In this document: positions 12,992 to 24,494 of the stretch, one piece after another | Position numbering within the stretch: position 1 is the stretch's first letter | Layout of the letters: each line of letters begins with the position of its first letter | Assembly (NCBI GenBank): GCA_019915135.1 | Contig: JAHLMK010000031.1 | Span: forward strand, 124,001 to 188,000 | Direction of reading: 5' to 3' | Source: Strobilurus pachycystidiatus | Lineage: Eukaryota > Basidiomycota > Agaricomycetes > Agaricales > Physalacriaceae | Length of the DNA: 64,000 nucleotides | Made by a program: the position numbers and the translations under genes | Notes under the pieces: generated by a model | Database searches by the model: none | What the model was told of the DNA's origin: nothing | What the model saw: the letters and a program-made list of their open reading frames with translations, nothing else

Positions 12992-13671
12992 CAACGCTCA
13001 AGCTGGTTTGGGGCGTTGGTGGATCAAAGGGAGCGAGCCAAGAAAGTTGCGCTTTATATCCCTCATACGTACAGCTAATTGGCGCGATCAGAGCGTGTCA
13101 TGGCCAGCTGACCATCCCCGGAGCTCGAATGGTGAGATATCCCCGCGCGCTCAGGCCATCACATGGTCGTATCGCATCATGACGCCGTGTAATTTCAATC
13201 TACGTTTGGGCACCGTAACTTGGAGTCTGGAAAACCCGGCGTCCGACGCAGCGGCTGAAGCGACGAAAACAGATGTCCTTTGGTGTCAGCAAGGTGCAGC
13301 AAGCCCCGCGTCAGCTAAAGACCTTTGGAGTGTGAGTATGATGAACAGAAGGCGCTTAATGGACGTACCTGTACCCTGTTACCGAGAAACCTGCCACTAG
13401 TCTAAAAGAGCTGAGACAGCTAATAAGCGCTAAGTAAGGGCGCAGTGTGTACAGGAAGAGGTAATGGTTGGCAGCAAGCGAAACAAACGATTGAGGAAAT
13501 TACATACGAGGACTTCGGGTATATCCGTGATGGCCCTTTTACGATCGGCTTTCTCATTCCCCACGTTATTGTTCTCGTTGTGCCCTTCTTGGCCCTTCTC
13601 TTGTTTTGCGCGTACTTATACTGGAGACACCGCCATGCCTTGCTCCGCCACAATACCCCCCAACTACGATC
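12992..13671. promoter_or_regulatory. divergent promoter region with TATA box
   Basis: This 680-bp stretch separates the divergent starts of the trehalase and the gene at 13672. On the minus strand TATAAA is at 13058-13053, about 62 bp before the trehalase ATG, and is a likely core promoter. The short frames here have no domain. Confidence 0.45.
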
Positions 13672-15361
13672 ATGTCACTCCCACTCTGGGGCGAATACAT
13701 GACCATCCAGCTGGATCCCTACGAGAGCCTGTCGCAAATTCTGGAGCACGATGAAGTTCAAGAAGCGTGCAGAGCAATGCAGCCAAAGAAATATGTCGCT
13801 TGTTTTATGCGGGTGCGTGATTGGGGCGAATGCGGTTGACATATCTGATTGACACTATTCCATACTCTTCGTGGCGCAGCGCATCACTTTTTCCATACCC
13901 GGCTGTCTTCTGCCCATCCAAATTGCCTTCGTATCTCACGGCCTTCCAAGGCCTCCTCCGAACCAGTCTTTTCATATTCCTGAAATGTCTCTTCCCATCT
14001 TGCCCAACACATCACATCCTCGCAATCGTACGCCTCTTGCATGCAGTCCCCCACTTCCCTGGCCAGACTGCTTCCATCCGACATTCGCAATCACTACCGT
14101 CCGTGTTAAGTGTCTGGAACTAGATGGGCGCAAGGATAGAAAGTTCGCCATATCTGGAGACAATACTTGTCGAATTGTATTCCAAAACACGGATGATGCT
14201 GCCTGGCGCAAAAAGATGATTGGCACGGAGGCGACTGGCGGGACGGACTTTGAGGAGCCAGACCCCTTTGCGGAGGACCCCTACTTTGTTGATGCGCCAG
14301 CGAGTGTGAAAGAACCTGCTGTCGCGGAGAGTATGCCTCTGATAGAGGTTGGTTACCCTCCTTTCGTGGGCCGGCCAGCAATTGTGGAGGAACAAGTCCC
14401 TGCAGAGAGCATACCATTGCCAGTGGAAGAGGCAAGCGCGACGTACGAACCGAACGGCCGGCTTCCTAGTTGGTCTGACCACTGTTGGACCACTGCATCT
14501 GTCTCTTCGTTGAGATCCAACCCGTTGGAGCACTATGCACAGGACAACATGTCCATGTTCCGATGTCTCGTGGCCGGTCTCTCGTCCTTGCCCAATCTTC
14601 CCCTCTTGTCGTCTGAGTCTTCGTCTGAGCTCGAACAGCTGCTCGCTCCATCTGTGTACGCAGAATCTGTTACTTCCGAGGACGACGTCGCGCATACGTA
14701 CGACCATACTCCTGTCGTCGACTTTTCTATCGATATCGAGACTCTTGCCGCTGACGAGATCGGTGATCCATTTGACTTTTTTGAGGAACTGGCGGCGCTA
14801 GAAAAGTAAGTACCTGTGCAGTCTACTCTCTCGTTGGAGATTGATTTTGTGCTTCAGGATTCGGGCAGAGTACAAAGCGCGAATGCAAGCCAAGATAGAA
14901 GATGCAGAGAAGATGAATGCGGATCTAGATGCAAAGTTAGAGGAACATCGCCGGGAAACGTCCTCTCTGAAGGAAACTCAATCCGTGTCAAACTCGAATG
15001 GTCTGTACCCGCTCTTACTGTCCAGGAATGACCTCTGAACGCGCATTGTATCAGACGTGGACCCAGGAGAAGAGATTGTCGATGTAGTATCATCTTCGGA
15101 GACAGACACGGTTACGCCGCCAACCCCAGAAAGTCTCGAGACCGGTACATCCAGTCCGTCTTCGTCTAGTGCCGCCGCTTGGCTACCACTCGATTGTATG
15201 TTTATGATATCTTCGCACCATCCCTTGAGCTGACTGCCTCTGTAGATGTCAGCGCCGAGAAACGGAAATCAAACGCAGTACGTATCGTGAGGGCAGTCCG
15301 CAAGATTGGGCGTAGATGCATTCAGCTTTCCGTATCAGTCTGGGCGCGACTTTCGGCCTGA
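13672..15361 (+). CDS. uncharacterised protein, long paralogue
   Basis: Five exons (13672-13812, 13880-14805, 14858-15000, 15055-15195, 15246-15361) close in frame to 488 aa starting MSLPLWGEYM. I recognise no family. The N-terminal 150 residues have a compact, conserved-looking block ending KFAISGDNTCRIVFQNTDD. The middle is acidic and Pro/Glu/Ser-rich (EEPDPFAEDPYFVD). Near the C-terminus VVDFSIDIETL and FDFFEELAALEK lead into a charged helix (ARMQAKIEDAEKMNADLDAK) and a basic end (VRAVRKIGRRC). The segment from VVDFS onwards is repeated at 17636-18452 with all downstream introns in the same places. The acidic middle and short coiled coil could suit a regulatory protein, but that is a guess. 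Confidence 0.75.
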
Positions 15362-15763
15362 TCGAGTCATCATGTTTTCGATAGTTATCATATAGCTCTT
15401 AATGGACAAGATCTTTGAAAAGAACGGCGTGCACACTTCTATCATCTACGAAAGGGGCTGCTTTTCCGCTATAAGATCTGAGTCGTCAAACAGGTTGAAC
15501 GTTTATTACCGGGGACAATACTTACGGGAAGTGCCTTCCTCACTTGCGTAGAGAATGATAAACAAGACATACATCACAGGTCGGGGGCCATCTATGTCGA
15601 TCTCTATGTGGTTGAGGTCCTAATTCAGTGTTGATGGTCGTATGATTCACTGGCGCGTTGCAATGGCGTCAACCCTTTGGGTCCTGGTCCCTTTCTATCA
15701 TCGGCGCAGAAAGAACAATTCTTGGATTCAAGGATCAGTATGTCCACAGTAGTCTACTACATT
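15362..15763. other. intergenic between converging genes
   Basis: About 400 bp lie between the stop of the long paralogue and the stop of the minus-strand F-box-like gene. I see no gene; it presumably holds the two 3' untranslated regions. Confidence 0.4.
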
Positions 15764-17482
15764 TCAACAATTTGTAGACCACCTATACCCGTCACAGTAA
15801 AAGTGCATCCCACGTTGAGTACTAGGTAGATCCTTTGTCTGCGATCCAAACTCAAGCTGCCACACTCTGCCGCTGTCGACATCGTCAACATCAACTTTGA
15901 AGTATATAGACAGTCCTTTTTTTTGAAGCTCTACGAGCCCCGATCTGTCGGTCAGTATGAGATCGGCTGGACGCCTCGAAACTGGTGGTCCACTCCTCGG
16001 TACTGCAGATCGATCCCGACCATGTACCGATAGCTCAAATACCTTCAGTCCCATGTCCCACCGTCGCTGGAGCGATGCGACACCCATACCCCGAAGTTCG
16101 AAGAATTCCGATACAAACTTCGTCTGGCGCGCAATGATGACGAGCTTGATCGTATGTAGGACGGGAAGGAAATCGGCCTCTTCCAGCGAGGCTATGATCG
16201 ACACGACTTCATAGTCGCAGGTCGTCCCGCAATCCATATCGACCGGATCTCCGGACATGAAGCACAGAATCTCCAGCTGACGAGTCTCTCTCAGAGCCGC
16301 GAAGAGCTGAAACTCGTCTTCATCCGACGGCCCCGTAGTTCTGGAGCAATAGATTGCTCGTAGACAACGGTGACACTGGGACCGGTCAAGTAAATCCATA
16401 AGCGAGAGGAAGACATGCTCGCCGACGACGTCGTGTTCGTGAACCATCACCTCTTCCAACTGCGGAAGGACGAGCATGTCGAGAAAGTAGGGCACCGTCA
16501 CTCTCAGGGACGTGATGCTATGATTGACGAGTAGCGTTGACGGGCTGATGTCCTCGTGCACATACGTCCACAGCTCCTCGATTGAGAGCTTCTGGAGACC
16601 GACGGCTTGGGAGATCGCAGTGGTTGTTTCGCGCAAGTTATCGCCGGTCAGTGAGCAGGCGTTGAACGTGAGGGTGTGGATGTTATCCCACGGTACGTCG
16701 ATTGACATGCCATCAATTGACAGAATCAAAGTATGAAGCATTGGTGCGTGTTCAAAGCAGTCTATCCGACCCGAGTGTGATAATCCTACAGTGAGTCGAA
16801 GCTTTTCGAGGATATGTAGCTCTTTGGGAATGAGGATTGCGAGAATATCGGGATTGTTGACGGAGATTGACAGATTCTTCCAACGCTGAGCGTGTGATGA
16901 GAGAAGCTTCAGCATAGGTCTGAAGACGCCGTCCACGTCGACGACTTCGTCCAACTCCTGATCGAACTCGATATCAACCGTCAAAGGATGATCGCGTGAT
17001 CGCGTAAGGGCGAGGTTGAGATTATCATAATCCCATTGCACCGCATCTTCACCACTGCAGCAAGAGAGCCTGATGTCCTTCCAGAACGATGGATTGGATA
17101 GGACGACGGATCTCCATAGCTTGGAGACCGCTGTCAAGCAGCGATGAGAGTTGTTGGTCCCGCAAAACTCTTCGGGGTCGGCATAAAGAACAAAGATCTC
17201 GTTGAGAATCTCACGGGGGAGACAACGTATTGGAGATAGCGTTCTCTCGTAGAGGAGGCGCCTATTGACAAGGGCGGCGCGCCATCGTCGAAGATACTCG
17301 ACGTGGGCATCAACGCCTGCAAGATCCGCATGTATCATGGGAAGGATGGTCGACTGAATGAGCAGACGCTGAGAGTCGCTGGGCTCGACGTTGGTCGTCA
17401 AAAGGCCTTCGACATCGCGAATCGACTCCCAAAAGCCAGATCCTGTGCCTGTATATGTACTGGAAACGGGGCCCAGATCCAT
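15764..17482 (-). CDS. F-box-like protein, agaricomycete type
   Basis: An uninterrupted frame of 572 aa runs from the ATG at 17482 (MDLGPVSS) to the TGA at 15766-15764. The frame stays open to about 17533 but without an earlier ATG. Residues about 60-150 form the usual agaricomycete F-box-like module: a helical lead (VDAHVEYLRRWRAALVNRR), then LSPIRCLPREILNEIFVLY and a Trp-containing end (KLWRSVVLSNPSFWKDI). The rest has irregular leucine-rich-repeat-like strands (LHTLILSIDG, LEEVMVHEHD). Family members are thought to recruit substrates to SCF ubiquitin ligases, although most are untested. It lies antisense between the two paralogues at 13.7-15.4 and 17.6-18.5 kb. Confidence 0.85.
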   Translation of the reverse strand: MDLGPVSSTYTGTGSGFWESIRDVEGLLTTNVEPSDSQRLLIQSTILPMIHADLAGVDAHVEYLRRWRAALVNRRLLYERTLSPIRCLPREILNEIFVLYADPEEFCGTNNSHRCLTAVSKLWRSVVLSNPSFWKDIRLSCCSGEDAVQWDYDNLNLALTRSRDHPLTVDIEFDQELDEVVDVDGVFRPMLKLLSSHAQRWKNLSISVNNPDILAILIPKELHILEKLRLTVGLSHSGRIDCFEHAPMLHTLILSIDGMSIDVPWDNIHTLTFNACSLTGDNLRETTTAISQAVGLQKLSIEELWTYVHEDISPSTLLVNHSITSLRVTVPYFLDMLVLPQLEEVMVHEHDVVGEHVFLSLMDLLDRSQCHRCLRAIYCSRTTGPSDEDEFQLFAALRETRQLEILCFMSGDPVDMDCGTTCDYEVVSIIASLEEADFLPVLHTIKLVIIARQTKFVSEFFELRGMGVASLQRRWDMGLKVFELSVHGRDRSAVPRSGPPVSRRPADLILTDRSGLVELQKKGLSIYFKVDVDDVDSGRVWQLEFGSQTKDLPSTQRGMHFYCDGYRWSTNC

Positions 17483-17635
17483 GTCTGCGCAACGATCAAG
17501 ATACAGCTTAAATTCGGCAGAAATACAAACCACGAGAGATAAGCGCGAAAGGTGCAGGAAAATACTTCACCAGGCGTCGGCAGCCCCAGATGATGGTAGA
17601 CTACAAGTCAGTATTTTCAACTTTACGTGAGGGAA

Positions 17636-18452
17636 ATGCAATCATCGCCGGCGATCTCCGACAAAGCCGTTCTACCCGTTCGCTCTATAGTTCCCGTCGT
17701 CTGCCTATGTGCTGTTCTTTGCAGTTGTCTCTGTGATTACACTCCCGTCGTCGACTTTTCTCTCGATATTGAGACGCTACCTGCCGACGAGATAGGTAAC
17801 CCCTTCGACTTCTTTGAAGAACTGGCGGTGCTAGAGAAGTAAGTACTTTCGCAGTCTATTGTGTCGTCGACGACTGATTTTGTGCTTCAGAATTCGGGAA
17901 GAGCACAAAGCGCGAATGCAAGCTAAGATACAAGAGGCGGAGATGATGAATGCAGATCTAGATGCGCAATTGGAAGAACTTCGCCGGAAAACCTCCTCTC
18001 AGGAGGAAGCTCATTCGGTGTCAAACGTTGGAATCAACGACGGTCTGTACCCGTCCCTATTTTCATTCTCGAGAAACAAGCTTTTGACGCACACCGCATC
18101 AGACGTGGTCCTGGGAGAAGAGCCGGAAGAGGAGCCGGTCAATGGACTAGAATCCCCGCGGCTTGCGACAGATCTTGATACTTCGGAGACAGGCACGGCT
18201 ACGCCAGAAAGTCTTCAGGCCAATACCCTCAGTTCGTCTTCGTCTGGTACAATCGCTACGCCACCACTCGAAAGTATGTTCATCATACTGTATCGCCGCT
18301 TCTTTGATGAGCTGACTGCCTCTCTGGTAGACGCCAGCGTCAAGAAGCGGCAATCACATGCGGTACGTAGCTTGAGGGCAATTCGTAAAGTAGGACGTAG
18401 ATGCATTCAATTTCCTGTATCAGTTTGGGCGCGCGCCGTTCACCGTAATTGA
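17636..18452 (+). CDS. uncharacterised protein, short paralogue
   Basis: Four exons (17636-17838, 17891-18042, 18103-18273, 18331-18452) close in frame to 215 aa. From YTPVVDFSLDIETLPADEIG to the C-terminal basic motif AIRKVGRRC it parallels the second half of the protein at 13672-15361, with the same introns in the same phases. The first 36 residues (MQSSPAISDKAVLP..., with a hydrophobic SIVPVVCLCAVLCSCLC stretch) have no counterpart in the long copy, so the 5' part was either lost or replaced. No frame damage is visible, so I call it a gene, though it could be a young pseudogene with a lucky open frame. Confidence 0.6.
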
Positions 18453-18688
18453 TTAGTTACGGATAACATATAGCTCTTGATGAACACGATCTTTGATGAG
18501 AAAGGAGTGCTACTGTAAGCTAAGATCAAAGATGCAGACTGCAGCCATACAGCGAGTAGACTGCTTCGATCTATGTACTGCCGTCTTGAGCGATTGGGGA
18601 CTGGTTTTTGACGTGTGTGAATGAATCCCTTGGGTAATAATTTCCAATCGTATAACAAGAATACGGCCTACGTTCCCATCGAGGTTTC

Positions 18689-19662
18689 TCACTGCGAACG
18701 CGTCAACTCCGCAACAAAACTCGCCCAATACGGAGGGGTGGTGCTGTATGCATTGACCTGTGGCTCGCTCGTAATGAATGTAGCACCTAGATCGGCGGCA
18801 GTGAGTTTGTCGATTAGCGTTACGGGGAGCGTGGATGGTGCGTCGTGGAGTATGACGACCTGCTGCGAGGCCGGTTGGGCAGAGTTTATCGTGAGAGAGC
18901 TGGGGTAGCTGGGGTGTATGAGTATTGTGAGACTTCGTCTATTCAAATTTTAAAGAGTGTGCCCACCTGAAATCATCATAGAAGTACTCGGCGGTCACGA
19001 TGAGGTCCGCGATGGAGAAGAAGTCTGCATCAGACACGCCTGTTCCGGGGTTGAGGATGACCTGGAAGACAATAAGAACTAGATCCTGAATCTGAGTGGC
19101 GTGGGCGCTGGAACTTACGATAGGATCGGTGGCTACGTCTGCGAGGACCTGGTTCGCGTACTTCGTGTACGTGGACAAGTATTGGCTTGTCGCTAGAGTT
19201 TCGTCGAAGAAGATGCCCGTGGGGCGATACGCCGTCGGCCACTGCAAGTACGTCGCTACGTCTGCGAGCACGTCGGACGACGCGCGTTCGCCATAGCCAG
19301 TGAGGACATAACCGACGGTCTTGACGTTACTGCCGAGAGTGAGAAGTTTGGTTAGACAAGCTTGGTAGGTCGTGTCTGGTACTGCGTCAGCACCGGGACC
19401 GCTGTCGGGGTTGACGACGATGTAGAAAGGGAGAGTCGGGTTGGCAGTGATTCTGAGTTTTTGATTGTCAGTGTGATGGAAAGCTCGTTCGTGATGATGG
19501 CACGCACGAAGTGAAGTAGGTAGACCATGCGGAGCATCCATCGTCTGGGTAGATGTACAGAGGTATGATAGCACCAGAGGGTAAGAGTGCTTGAGAGACA
19601 CCGTGAAGCAAAGACTGCAACATCAAGAACGGTAGTACGAGTCGATGTGGGAAGGCGAACAT
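18689..19662 (-). CDS. spherulation-specific family 4 protein, secreted
   Basis: The ATG at 19662 begins a signal peptide (MFAFPHRLVLPFLMLQSLLHGVSQA) followed by GAIIPLYIYPDDGCSAW, the first strand of the TIM-barrel-like family. Later exons give FYIVVNPDSGPG, VKTVGYVLTGYG, PTGIFFDE and VILNPG. These are the strand ends that define spherulation-specific family 4 (spherulin 4). The last exon (18946-18689) carries VVILHDAP and LGATFITSEPQ. Family members are small secreted proteins of unclear function, possibly glycan-acting by analogy with similar barrels. About five introns interrupt the gene. Confidence 0.88.
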
Positions 19663-20237
19663 GATGGGGCGTTCTGAGCATCTGCTGCCACTTCAATTCA
19701 ATTTAAGCATCCTCTGTCGCGTGATACATGCTGAAAGTTCTCCCGAAGCCTGCTGCTGCCAAGTTGAAGTAAGACCGACGGGATGAGGCTTGGGATTGTC
19801 AAGATCATGATGGTCATGGAAACATTCTGAGTGAAACATTTCGCAAGCCGCAGGCGCGTGGAACTAATCGCGACCCGTACGAAATAAGCGGTCCCGATGC
19901 TCAAATTGGCAAATGAGTGAAACAGATACACCCACCGCCCGACACGGCGTATCGACCCGAGCCCCCGCCGCCCGCCGCCCGACCCGACACCCGCCGTTTC
20001 GTGGGAATTGATGAAGTCGCCGAGTTAGGGTCCGGGACCCTTGTGATCGCCCCGCTTTTCATCCTTATACGGTGACCGTACCCTTGCTTTCACCTCTTTT
20101 TATGGGCTTCTAGGCGGGACTCAGGCTGGGATATTGTGCGCTACCTGCTCTCCGAGATTTCTCCTTTCTAATGACGCTGCATTTCCCAGGTTGACGTGTC
20201 TATTTATTACCGCTTTATTCGACCGTTATCTTGCGCA
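19663..20237. promoter_or_regulatory. divergent promoter region
   Basis: This 575-bp stretch lies between the divergent starts of the spherulin-4-like gene and the SUN-domain gene. It includes a C/G-rich run around 19935-19990 made of repeated CCCG/CCGCC units. No gene is seen. Confidence 0.4.
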
Positions 20238-22772
20238 ATGCGTTCTTTCGCCACTGCTGCATTAGTAACGCTGGCGCTGTGCTCGTCGTCCCTGGCTGAG
20301 CGGACCTCGCCGAACGACTTGTTCAGGGCAATTAGCACGCAGGTGGTTCGGGAGGCGGAGGAGCCAGTATGCTGCCTCATACCACTAGACGACCCCCCGG
20401 AACCGGCAGAGGACAGTGTGCTCATTTCATTTGAGCAGTGGAAGGACAAGCAGGCCGCCGCTGCGCAGGGCGCGAATAAGTCGAGAGCGAGCACGACATC
20501 GACCACCATGCGCATCATTCCCAGTGGGGATCCAGCAGAGACGGTTACCATCCAGGAATCCTCGGACACCCCCATCTCTCCTCATTTCCAGGTGCCCATA
20601 ACTGACCGGTTCAATTATGCGGCCCTTGACTGCTCGGCACGCGTCCACCTTTCGCACCGTTCGGCCAAGTCGCCCTCCTCCATTCTGTCCTCCAAAAAAG
20701 ACCGCTACATGCTCAGTCCATGCAACTCCAAGGACGACCAGTTTGTCGTTGTTGAGCTCTGCGACGACATCCGCATTGACACCGTCCAGCTCGCCAATTT
20801 TGAATTCTTCAGCGGCGTGTTCAAGGACTTTACTGTCAGTGTCGCCAAGACCTACACCACCCACGAAGATGGCTGGACAGTCGTTGGGTCCTACTTAGGC
20901 AAGAATGTTCGCGGAGTGCAGGTCAGATCCGTGCAGTCCATTCTCCACATCATGCTTATTGTTCTCAGTCATTCCATCCCCCCACCTCTGTACGCGACTT
21001 TTACCGTTACATTCGCATTCAATTCCACTCGCATTACGGGAACGAATACTACTGCCCCATCTCCCTCCTCCGCGTCTACGGACTCACTCATCTCGAGCAA
21101 TGGAAGTGGGACATTTGGGAGTCCGAGTACCAGCGCAGAACCGAGGAGTCTATCGCTGCCCATGCCGCAGAGGAACCGGAACCAGCGCAGACACCCGACG
21201 TCACTATCATTGACCACGCGTCTACCGCGGATGTCGCGGTGCCAGTCGAATCCGAGTCTTCAATCTTTACCCCGCCTATCTACGGCCCATCGACTTACGA
21301 ATCACCGTGGCAGGAAACCTCCACCACGACGACATCAACGACAGAAAGCGTACCCATCAACTTGGAACGCGATGAAAGTCACGAAAACAGACACTCGACG
21401 GATATCTATAGTGATGATCTCTCGTCATTTGTGCGCCCTTCTCCGACCAGCACCTCCACGTCTACCTCTCTTCCACCTCCTTCACCCGCAGTCGACGCGA
21501 CTTCCACCACCGCTCATACGGAGGTGAAAGTTATGCCTATCGTCTCGCCCACCATTAGCATGCCTGCGCCTCCTCCAATGCCACCCAGCTCAGGAGGCGA
21601 AAGTATCTATCGGACAATCATGAACCGTCTTACGGCCCTCGAGGGTAACCACACACTTTACGTGCGCTACGTCGAGGAGCAAAGTCATGGCGTTCGAGAC
21701 CTTATACAGCGCTTAGGAGAAGACGTCGGTCGTCTAGAGGGAATCGGAAAGGCACAAACACAGGCGTATCAGCGGAAACTACGTGAGTGGGAGAAGCAGA
21801 GGAGGAGAATCGAGATGGATTATCAAGAGCTGTCGCACAAGGTTGAGCACCTGTCGGGCGAGGTATAACCAACCATTTTGATCTTTAAAATCCCTGCTTA
21901 CCAGTTGCCGCAGATCATCCTCGAGAAACGGCTGGGTGTAGCGCAACTCTGCCTTTTGCTCGCCGTGCTTGTCTTCATGGGTCTCACCCGTGGGTCAAGG
22001 AATGATTCCATGGACCACGTCCCCATTATGTTCAAGAAGGGCATGCGGGAATGGAGTCGGAGGCATCTGAGCTTTAACAGTGATTGGTTCACGAGTCGAG
22101 ACGTTCAAAGGACACCAAACTCTCAACCACCGCAATTCAAGAGGAGTCCACATCAGAATGGACAGTTCTCCTTGAATCAAGGTGGGCTTTCAATCATGAC
22201 AGTCTAAACCTCAACTAATCATCACCATAGACGTCAAAATCGAATTCCCGACTACGCTGTCTTCGCCTCAACAACCCGAATCCAAGCCAAACATCTTGAA
22301 TCCGTCCAAACCCCTCTTATACCTCGAGCGGCCCCGGAAACTAAGCGCTACCAAGACAATCCGTTCACGCTCGCACACGCCAAACCCCCTACGCACGCCC
22401 AGCCGGCCAACACATCATCATCATGCTACCACACCAGGTCCGATGTCCGCCTCCGTCTCGGCCCGCCCTCAAGTCGCCCGCTCGAATTCCGGGAGCTTCG
22501 TCTTGACGGGGCAACGGAGCGTGCGAAGGTGGGCGAGGACGGCGCATCTGCATGAGGTGCGGCGGCATGGGGATGGGGATGGGGAGGATATCTTTGCGTC
22601 GCCGAGTCTGAGGAGGAAGGAGAAGGAGCGGGAGTATGGCGCGGATGACGATCCGTGGTTGAATCAAAGTAGATGGAGGGGGACACCGACACCGACGGAC
22701 GAGGAGTGGATGGATACGGACGCGAGCGTAGATGGGTCGGAGGACCAGGACCGGGAACGGGATGATTCGTAG
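20238..22772 (+). CDS. SUN-domain ER membrane protein, Slp1-like
   Basis: The ATG at 20238 opens a signal peptide (MRSFATAALVTLALCSSSLA). A SUN-like domain follows: FNYAALDCSARVHLSHRSAK, then DRYMLSPCNSKDDQFVVVELCDDI, FEFFSGVFKDFTVSVA, and after an intron near 20920-20980 FYRYIRIQFHSHYGNEYYCPISLLRVYG. This is the Slp1/Osteopotentia branch of SUN proteins, which acts in the ER with Emp65 to protect folding membrane and soluble proteins. After it come a Ser/Thr/Pro-rich stretch, a coiled coil (about 21600-21860) and one membrane helix (VAQLCLLLAVLVFMGL, around 21935). The C-terminal tail is basic and low in complexity. Introns also lie near 21866-21905 and 22182-22230. Confidence 0.88.
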
Positions 22773-23483
22773 ACTTGGAGGAAAGATGATTTCTTATTTC
22801 GTTTTCGACATGGTTGGATTTCTCTCACACATACATACTCATCATTTGTAAATTATAGCACGCACGACATGGTTTTCGTTCAGGGACTACTCCATCTTTT
22901 TGCGAGATGGGGAGAATGAGTGTCGAGCAGACGGGGATGTGTGGGACGCACAAAACGTTCCTAGTAGTCAAGTACGTGGGCGTACTCAGGCCCTAACTTC
23001 CCGAGTCCTGCTGCGCAGCTGTTCTCTTCGCCGAAGATGGCTGTTGAACTCGTGCCTACCACAATTCAATCACAGCAGAAAAAGTACTGTGGCTTCGACA
23101 CCCCGCAACTTTCTCTGACCCGACATGAGATCTCCAAGGACCGCCTTCCATCGTAACAGCAAACGTGCTTCTCAGGTCGTTGCTCCGCACCTTTTCTCGA
23201 TCCGTGGGTGCGAGCCAAAAAGACCCAACCAGAGCGCCTTCGGTGCCTTTGTACAGCGTATGAACCTTGACAGCTTTCGGTCGGGTACAGCAACAGCTCT
23301 AATGTACACAGCTAGTACCCTCTGGGGAGTAATTACAGTTCTCATTTAGGCTGCGGTAGCCACCAACACATGGGTTCTACTTAAAGAATCACAACAAACT
23401 GATGTCAGTAGAGCCGCACTCGCCCTTTTCGCTCCTGCGATAAAACGACTCATTTTCTTTTTTTGTCCCATCCATCATTAACG
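22773..23483. other. intergenic, no supported gene
   Basis: About 0.7 kb holds the end of the SUN-gene transcript and the promoter of the next gene. The short open frames have no domain or plausible splicing. Confidence 0.45.
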
Positions 23484-23849
23484 ATGTCTGTGGCGTCTAA
23501 TCAGACCGATCCCAACACTTCTCTCAGCATCATTGGTGAAAACACCCAAATGACACGCGAGCAACTCGTTGGGGTGTCCATCGTAGCTGGTTGTACGTCT
23601 GAAGCTTCTCAGCATGCGCCTTCCTTTGACAGCCTTTCAATAGTGGCGTTCATTTTCGCCATCATTGCCCTATGCCTTCTGGCGCGTAAGACCCGCCGCC
23701 TTCAAGGTCATGCTCGGAGGGCTCCGACCATGCCGAGCTCCGAGTCCGCCGAGCTCGAACTCGGTCCAGCTGGTCTACAGCTGCGAAGGGATGTTGTGCT
23801 TGAGGTGACCAAGCTGACGCCTGTGACGCCAGCTCAGTCGAACTTTTGA
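23484..23849 (+). CDS. small single-pass membrane protein A
   Basis: Two exons (23484-23592 and 23644-23849) give 104 aa starting MSVASNQTDPNTSLS. The unspliced frame is also open. Removing the 51-nt intron (gtacgt...aatag), however, joins VGVSIVAG to LAFIFAIIALCLL and completes one strong membrane helix followed by a basic stop-transfer (ARKTRR). The N-terminus is Asn/Ser-rich with two N-glycosylation sequons (NQT, NTS), so it is probably outside. The cytosolic tail is short, with TP and SSE motifs. I recognise no family. Two other genes here (24003-24434 and 44693-45478) share this layout and the same split-codon intron within the helix. Confidence 0.65.
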   Translation: MSVASNQTDPNTSLSIIGENTQMTREQLVGVSIVAGCTSEASQHAPSFDSLSIVAFIFAIIALCLLARKTRRLQGHARRAPTMPSSESAELELGPAGLQLRRDVVLEVTKLTPVTPAQSNF

Positions 23850-24002
23850 GATAGGGGTACTCTCCTAGTACTTACGTCTCGCCACTGTTCTGTAACTTAC
23901 ATATCAACACAGAAGAGTCCTGGTCACCGGTCTGAGCAACGTGTTGTGTTTGTTCCGCTTGTACTGTAACAATAATCTGTGTATCTTTGTCTTTGAACTC
24001 GT

Positions 24003-24434
24003 TTATTTCGTTCCTCGCTCGTTTGGAACATCATTCGCTGGTCCACGAGCATCCTCGTGAATCATTGTCTGAAGGGTCTTGGTCAAAAGGATTAACATGG
24101 AGGAAGCAGACGAAAACGACCTTGGGCCGCCGTACGAAGGCAGTACTGGTAGAATGACACACTCGACGTCGGCAAGTTTGACAGAGCCAAGTGTTATGGC
24201 GCTCTGAGGTTCTTCTGTCATGCGTTGTCGTCGCCGTTGGATGCAATACAGCACGGATACTGCGGTGCCTGTGACGACAACAAGTCCACCCACTTTAAAC
24301 GTTTCGGGTCAGGGAGGAAGGGATGAAGGAGGAGATTACGGCGTACATATCAGAATGATGAGAAGTAAGACGTCTTGGGTGGTGGTTGAGTGGTCGTTTG
24401 AGGATGACTCCGAGCGAAGGAGGATCGATGGCAT
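24003..24434 (-). CDS. small single-pass membrane protein B
   Basis: Two exons (24434-24347 and 24292-24003) give 125 aa starting MPSILLRSESSSND. The 54-nt intron (gtacgc...aaag) falls inside the membrane helix: DVLLLIILI is joined to LGGLVVVTGTAVSVLYC, followed by a basic stop-transfer (IQRRRQR). The intron splits a Leu codon as T/TG, exactly as in the convergent neighbour at 23484-23849. The tail has no recognisable domain. The intergenic gap to the neighbour's stop is only about 150 bp. Confidence 0.65.
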
Positions 24435-24485
24435 GGTGACTGGATAGGGTCGCGCCTGAGAGGTCATGAAAGACTCCCTTGAGTG

Positions 24486-24494
24486 TTTATATAC
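24486..24494 (-). promoter_or_regulatory. TATA-like box of membrane protein B
   Basis: The minus strand reads GTATATAAA about 52 bp before the ATG at 24434. Confidence 0.4.
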
